Origin: Lingula anatina
Lineage: Eukaryota > Brachiopoda > Lingulata > Lingulida > Lingulidae
Assembly (NCBI RefSeq): GCF_001039355.2
Contig: NW_019775690.1
Location: 172,156 to 196,320, forward strand
Reading direction: 5' to 3'
Length of the DNA stretch: 24,165 nt
Shown in pieces: positions 22,401 to 24,165 of the stretch (position 1 is its first letter; each line of letters opens with the position of its first letter). Below the pieces are notes generated by a model, which was given only the letters and a program-made list of their open reading frames with translations, was not told where the DNA came from and searched no databases. The position numbers and the translations under genes are program-made.

Positions 22401-23118
22401 TTACTGATATATTTCATTTTTGTGTTGTTCACAAAATAACATTACAATTATTAATAAAAATCTACACAACTTTTCAAAGCTTTTAGATAATCTTTTCCAG
22501 ATAGAGTACATATATGACATTCATTCAAGAAATAAACACAATCCACAGTAAATTGTTTGAATTAAGTCAATAATTACCACTGTAACAATTATCACAGGAA
22601 AACTGTCTGCTTATTTAAATAATTAATAAGAAATTAAGTTTGGTATTAGTGTTTCTTTATGCACTGTGCCATATCAATAAATAAAACAAATAAATCAATA
22701 TCAAATAGAATATATCAAAATTAAATTCATGATCTTTATTTTTATTTCCTTACTTATTTGGCTAGGACTGACATTTAACAATTCTCTCTCAGAAACCTCT
22801 TTTTTTCAGGATAAATCTATATATACTTTTTCGTGACAAAGATTTACTACTTATCTCTGACTGACATTTAGCTCTTCTTTCCAATTTCCTCTCAGAATTA
22901 ACTAAACTTAATGACAAGACCGAAAGTAAGCCTGACATTTTGATAATGAACATGCAACACTCACCTTCATATCCTGGTAGAAATGTGACAAGTCGGCCAC
23001 AGCGACATCGTGACACTCAGAGACACTGTACAAGTTGAAGAACCTAATCCACGGCATGGTTTTCATGCACCTGTCCAACAGCCCAATGGTGACCACCTCA
23101 CCACAGAACCAGATGTGT
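10864..23118 (-). CDS. A-T-R-R NRPS-like reductase (ATRR / glycine betaine reductase-like), 5' end outside window
   Basis: Twenty coding exons were traced from 23118 down to the TGA at 10864-10866, with one of two alternative exons chosen at the tenth place. They give 1,009 codons plus one partial codon, all in frame. Domain order is adenylation (visible residues 1 to ~245, N-terminal half missing), carrier (~255-300, Ser289 for phosphopantetheine), thioester reductase R1 (~359-755) and classical SDR R2 (~763-1009). All junctions show AG acceptors and GT donors with matching phase. The order equals that of fungal ATRR, an NRPS-like enzyme reducing glycine betaine to choline in two hydride steps; Lys2-type aminoadipate reductase has A-T-R but no second reductase. 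Expected chemistry: ATP activation of an acid, thioester loading, NAD(P)H release as aldehyde, then reduction to alcohol. The substrate is inferred only. No condensation domain is seen in the window. The gene continues beyond the right edge; no start codon is assigned. Confidence 0.88.
11663..12040 (-). repeat. Tandem copies of an SDR exon-intron border
   Basis: The sequence around the acceptor of exon 11537-11695 recurs near 11779-11860 and 11953-12035, with a weaker possible copy near 11870-11935. Shared pieces are CCAGGCCTGGGAAACCTGAT-like sequence followed by GTTACATTTAATGTACATTT. The copies keep an AG where the true acceptor stands, so they could act as decoy acceptors, but they lack the rest of the exon. 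Confidence 0.7.
12310..12611. repeat. Two-copy tandem duplication in an SDR intron
   Basis: Sequence at about 12324-12450 recurs at 12489-12611, an offset of about 165 bases. Shared blocks include TATGACCCTA, ACACTCAG, CTCTGTTATA, GTCCCAGATTT-like sequence and GGTGCTATCAGCAATAT. It is non-coding and diverged. Confidence 0.8.
13418..14563 (-). other. Intron joining the R1 and R2 blocks
   Basis: This 1,146-base intron separates the last R1 exon from the first SDR exon. I see no stop-plus-poly(A) arrangement that would clearly end a separate R1 gene, and no start exon for a separate SDR gene. It contains a 31-base T run followed by 11 Gs (14202-14243). The unspliced frame after 14564 runs into a stop only after about 30 unrelated codons. 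Confidence 0.6.
14202..14243. repeat. Poly-T run followed by poly-G
   Basis: 31 T residues are followed by 11 G residues inside the R1-R2 intron. It is a low-complexity, slippage-prone site whose length may be wrong in the assembly. Confidence 0.95.
14564..19347 (-). CDS. Exons for the thioester reductase domain (R1)
   Basis: Exons: 19206-19347, 18846-19011, 18502-18617, then 18096-18181 or 16698-16783, then 16250-16416, 15795-16020, 15548-15619, 15160-15225 and 14564-14733. The domain is an extended, Lys2/MxaA-type NAD(P)H-dependent reductase. It shows the nucleotide-binding TGATGFLG (386-393), the VIHAAAYVN segment, the NxLGTxN segment in the alternative exon, a catalytic Ser-Thr split across the next junction (Thr529), and the Tyr-Ser-Gln-Ser-Lys catalytic pair (Tyr557, Lys561). 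It then has [19 protein letters not shown] and [11 protein letters not shown], typical of R domains. It should cleave the carrier-bound thioester to free an aldehyde. Junction phases run 0, 1, 0, 2, 1, 2, 2, 2 and 1, and all match. The last donor (CTGA|GTAAGT) pairs with the SDR block acceptor. Confidence 0.9.
14839..14915. repeat. (CA)n microsatellite
   Basis: An uninterrupted CA run to 14879, then a shorter CA run to about 14915, in an R1 intron. Confidence 0.95.
16120..16201 (-). pseudogene. Partial duplicate of an R1 exon end with its donor site
   Basis: About 80 bases repeat the 3' part of exon 16250-16416 plus its donor and following intron (source about 16222-16305). The copy encodes [18 protein letters not shown], against [18 protein letters not shown] in the real exon, and keeps the donor CTGG|GTAAGT at about 16145. 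It has no equivalent of the upstream half of the exon. Reading through from the real exon meets TGA after LGKYE, so it cannot be an extension. It is best seen as a fossil of a tandem duplication and a possible decoy donor. Confidence 0.75.
16698..16783 (-). CDS. Alternative R1 exon, version B (86 nt)
   Basis: Acceptor CTCTGTCCAG, donor AG|GTACTA (weaker than that of version A). It encodes [16 protein letters not shown] then [12 protein letters not shown]. Differences from version A are His/Gln, Thr/Val, Gln/Glu, Val/Ile, Met/Leu, Lys/Ser and Cys/Ser. The intron between the versions is 1,312 bases, so close spacing would not itself prevent joining them. Joining both adds 86 bases and breaks the frame, as does skipping both. 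Confidence 0.85.
16784..18095 (-). other. Intron between the two alternative exons
   Basis: This AT-rich stretch separates versions A and B. I looked for a third copy of the exon and saw none. No coding motif is present. It includes a poly-C run near 16967-16976 and a purine/pyrimidine tract near 16890-16940. If the pair is mutually exclusive, regulatory sequences that choose between versions would most likely lie here or in the flanking introns. Confidence 0.6.
18096..18181 (-). CDS. Alternative R1 exon, version A (86 nt)
   Basis: It is flanked by a good acceptor (CTGTATGACCCAG) and donor (AG|GTAAGG). It enters in phase 0 and leaves in phase 2. It encodes [16 protein letters not shown] then [12 protein letters not shown], the stretch that precedes the catalytic Ser-Thr of R1. 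Version B at 16698-16783 has the same length and phases. By hand count the encoded peptides match at 21 of 28 positions and the DNA at 58 of 86, with about 14 synonymous codon differences, so both appear to be under protein-level constraint. Confidence 0.85.
18431..18492. repeat. (CA)n microsatellite next to an R1 splice donor
   Basis: About 60 bases of CA repeat end within 10 bases of the donor of exon 18502-18617. On the transcript strand it is a (TG)n run just inside the intron that precedes alternative exon A. Intronic TG repeats are known to bind splicing factors such as TDP-43 and CELF proteins in other animals, so an effect on exon choice is possible but unproven here. Confidence 0.9.
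19083..19101. repeat. Poly-C run
   Basis: 19 consecutive C residues in the intron between the first two R1 exons (poly-G on the transcript strand). Confidence 0.95.
19439..19470. repeat. (TAA)n microsatellite
   Basis: About ten TAA/AAT units in the intron between the carrier and R1. Confidence 0.9.
19847..20813 (-). CDS. Exons for A10 motif and carrier (T/PCP) domain
   Basis: Two exons, 20628-20813 and 19847-20059, join in phase 2 inside the carrier motif. The first begins with the A10 segment [11 protein letters not shown], including the catalytic Lys (Lys234 of the visible protein), then an acidic linker of about 20 residues and the first carrier helix ([12 protein letters not shown]). 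It ends at DLGG. The second starts with [12 protein letters not shown], so the spliced product has the classical LGGHSL phosphopantetheine site, with Ser289 as the attachment residue. The carrier is followed by a linker to R1. A phosphopantetheinyl transferase encoded elsewhere would be needed for activity. The intron of 568 bases (20060-20627) interrupts the carrier motif exactly, and the correct junction is confirmed by restoration of LGGHS. Confidence 0.9.
21087..23118 (-). CDS. Exons for the C-terminal half of the adenylation domain
   Basis: Four exons: 22965-23118, 22032-22136, 21508-21726 and 21087-21283. The first starts with the second half of the substrate pocket: a CGE segment, then [12 protein letters not shown] in the place of the usual N-x-Y-G-P-T-E (A5) motif. 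The second carries the VGKLLPG region (A6 side). The third carries YKTGD (A7, Asp129 of the visible protein) and [15 protein letters not shown] (A8). The fourth covers the start of the C-terminal subdomain to LLKE. Junction phases are 0, 0, 0 and 2. The domain belongs to the ANL superfamily of AMP-forming enzymes and would form an acyl-adenylate, then transfer it to the carrier. The A1-A4 motifs should lie right of 24165. In a by-eye alignment to GrsA numbering, pocket positions 299, 301, 322, 330 and 331 read Trp, Cys, Leu, Asp and Val; this assignment is tentative. Confidence 0.88.
22137..22964 (-). other. Adenylation-domain intron, no other content seen
   Basis: An 828-base AT-rich intron. 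The minus-strand open frame at 22789-23016 is an out-of-frame overlap with the real exon and has no domain. No RNA gene or mobile element was recognised. Confidence 0.6.
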
Positions 23119-24165
23119 CTGAAAATATCATAATTGTTAACTTTTAATTATCTAGTAAAATAATCCAGGCATTTTTTAAAAACTATAGTTGGCACCTATC
23201 TCAGTTCTGTGAATCAATCCAGTAAGTTTGAGAATAATTTGCAGCAAGTATAAATTCCAAGAAAGTGCAAAGTGCAGGTTACGAGAGGTGCTGGTGACAT
23301 GTCCATTAAAATATGGTATCTAATAGAAGAGAACTTATACAAGCACTCGTCTTTTTTCATATTTAGTAACGTTTAAAAAAAAAAGAAAAAAGTTATTACA
23401 AAGAGTACTTTTCTCAGTGGGAAATTAAATAAAAGAAAAGATGATAGTTATTACAAAAAGTACTTTTTTCAGTAGGAAATTAAAAACAAAGAATATAGTT
23501 ATTACAAAAAGTACTTTTCTCAGTAGGAAATTAACAAGGCAGCAAAGCTGTCAAATGTACAGACAAAAAACAGGAAATAACTATGCACAAAATAGGCTAC
23601 TGTCAATTCTGATGCAAAAGTACATTCCTTAAAATGTGTTTACAGTGTTGCATATATGCTGAAAAGTGAAAAAACAGCATAAATTCTACAATAATGGCCC
23701 GATCAGGCTAATTTTCGAACTTGACCTGCGTTTTATGAATAGTCATCAGCTCTGTAAATATTAAGCCAAAAAGTAAAACTGCCCTCCACTTATCGTGTTT
23801 ACAATGAAAGTGCACGGCAGACGGCACGACAGTGACGGCGACGACAGACACAGGTGATGGCAATATGTACCGACACATCTGTACATATTTACTGTACTGT
23901 TTGAGAACAGTAAGTGACATGGTTTCTCTTAAATGGTCATCATGGGAGCAGTGCCCAAAATAGGTTTTTTTCAAATTTTGATGCAATAATACATAATGTT
24001 TAACAGCATAATGACCATCAATTTTTAATAATTAAATATTAGTATCATGGATATTCAGAAAATGTGACTAGCAAAGGTCTTCAGGCCCATGGAACTTCAA
24101 AGTCACAACTTGAAAATGCCAAAATGTAAACAAGACAGCACTGTTCTGAAATGTTTTTTTTTTTT
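23119..24165 (-). other. Upstream intron of the A-T-R-R gene, running off the window
   Basis: The acceptor before 23118 needs an exon ending with two bases of a split codon, and no such adenylation exon with an A3 or A4 motif is visible between here and 24165. The minus open frame at 23708-23986 has no domain and is probably chance. The intron is therefore at least about 1 kb. Confidence 0.55.
23391..23534. repeat. Three-copy tandem repeat (51-55 bp spacing)
   Basis: Units starting at 23391, 23446 and 23497 share AGTTATTACAAAAAGTACTT and TCAGTAGGAAATTAA, with variable A-rich filler between. It lies in the intron upstream of the first visible adenylation exon. Confidence 0.9.

Noticed and set aside
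10864-23118. Bacterial contamination, since NRPS-like genes are common in bacteria
   Set aside because: The coding sequence is interrupted by about 19 spliceosomal introns with clean GT-AG borders, so it is a resident eukaryotic gene.
23708-23986. Minus open frame as an upstream adenylation exon
   Set aside because: It has no A3 or A4 motif and its end does not supply a donor with the phase needed by the acceptor at 23118.

Overview
This window looks like AT-rich nuclear DNA from an animal, probably a marine invertebrate; a lophotrochozoan such as a mollusc is my best guess, though nothing here proves the phylum. The evidence is a gene split into at least 20 short exons with GT-AG introns, long AT-rich introns full of microsatellites, and an FMRFamide-receptor-like GPCR. 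All three recognisable genes are on the minus strand.

Layout from left to right. Positions 1-3473 hold no convincing gene: a G homopolymer, a TA microsatellite and a possible 167-bp foldback element. Positions 3474-4568 are a single-exon ORF for a 364-residue secreted, cysteine-free orphan protein. Positions 4569-7055 are intergenic and contain a diverged direct repeat of about 0.5 kb (5191-5708 and 5983-6562). Positions 7056-8066 are an intronless class A peptide-type GPCR with a TATA/CCAAT promoter candidate at about 8.28-8.35 kb. Positions 8067-10863 are intergenic, with a six-unit 45-46 bp minisatellite at 9094-9366. From 10864 to 23118, and continuing past the right edge, lies one large gene.

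The large gene is the main content. Its exons read in order: adenylation domain (C-terminal half), phosphopantetheine carrier (T), thioester reductase (R1) and classical short-chain dehydrogenase (R2). Every junction that I traced keeps frame. This includes the one joining the R1 block to the SDR block: donor after 14564 in phase 1, acceptor before 13417 in phase 1. The product is therefore best read as one A-T-R-R protein, not an NRPS-like gene beside a separate SDR gene. That order matches the fungal NRPS-like glycine betaine reductase ATRR. By analogy the enzyme would activate a carboxylic acid with ATP, load it on the carrier, release it as an aldehyde through R1, and reduce the aldehyde to an alcohol in R2. 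Both reductase active sites look complete. Betaine as substrate is inferred from architecture only.

The second notable point lies inside R1. One 86-nt exon exists in two diverged copies (18096-18181 and 16698-16783) with the same length and the same phases. Both encode the stretch just before the catalytic Ser-Thr. Because 86 is not a multiple of three, using both or neither breaks the frame, so they look like mutually exclusive alternative exons. Around them are partial tandem copies of exon-intron borders (16120-16201 and 11663-12040), so local tandem duplication has shaped this locus.
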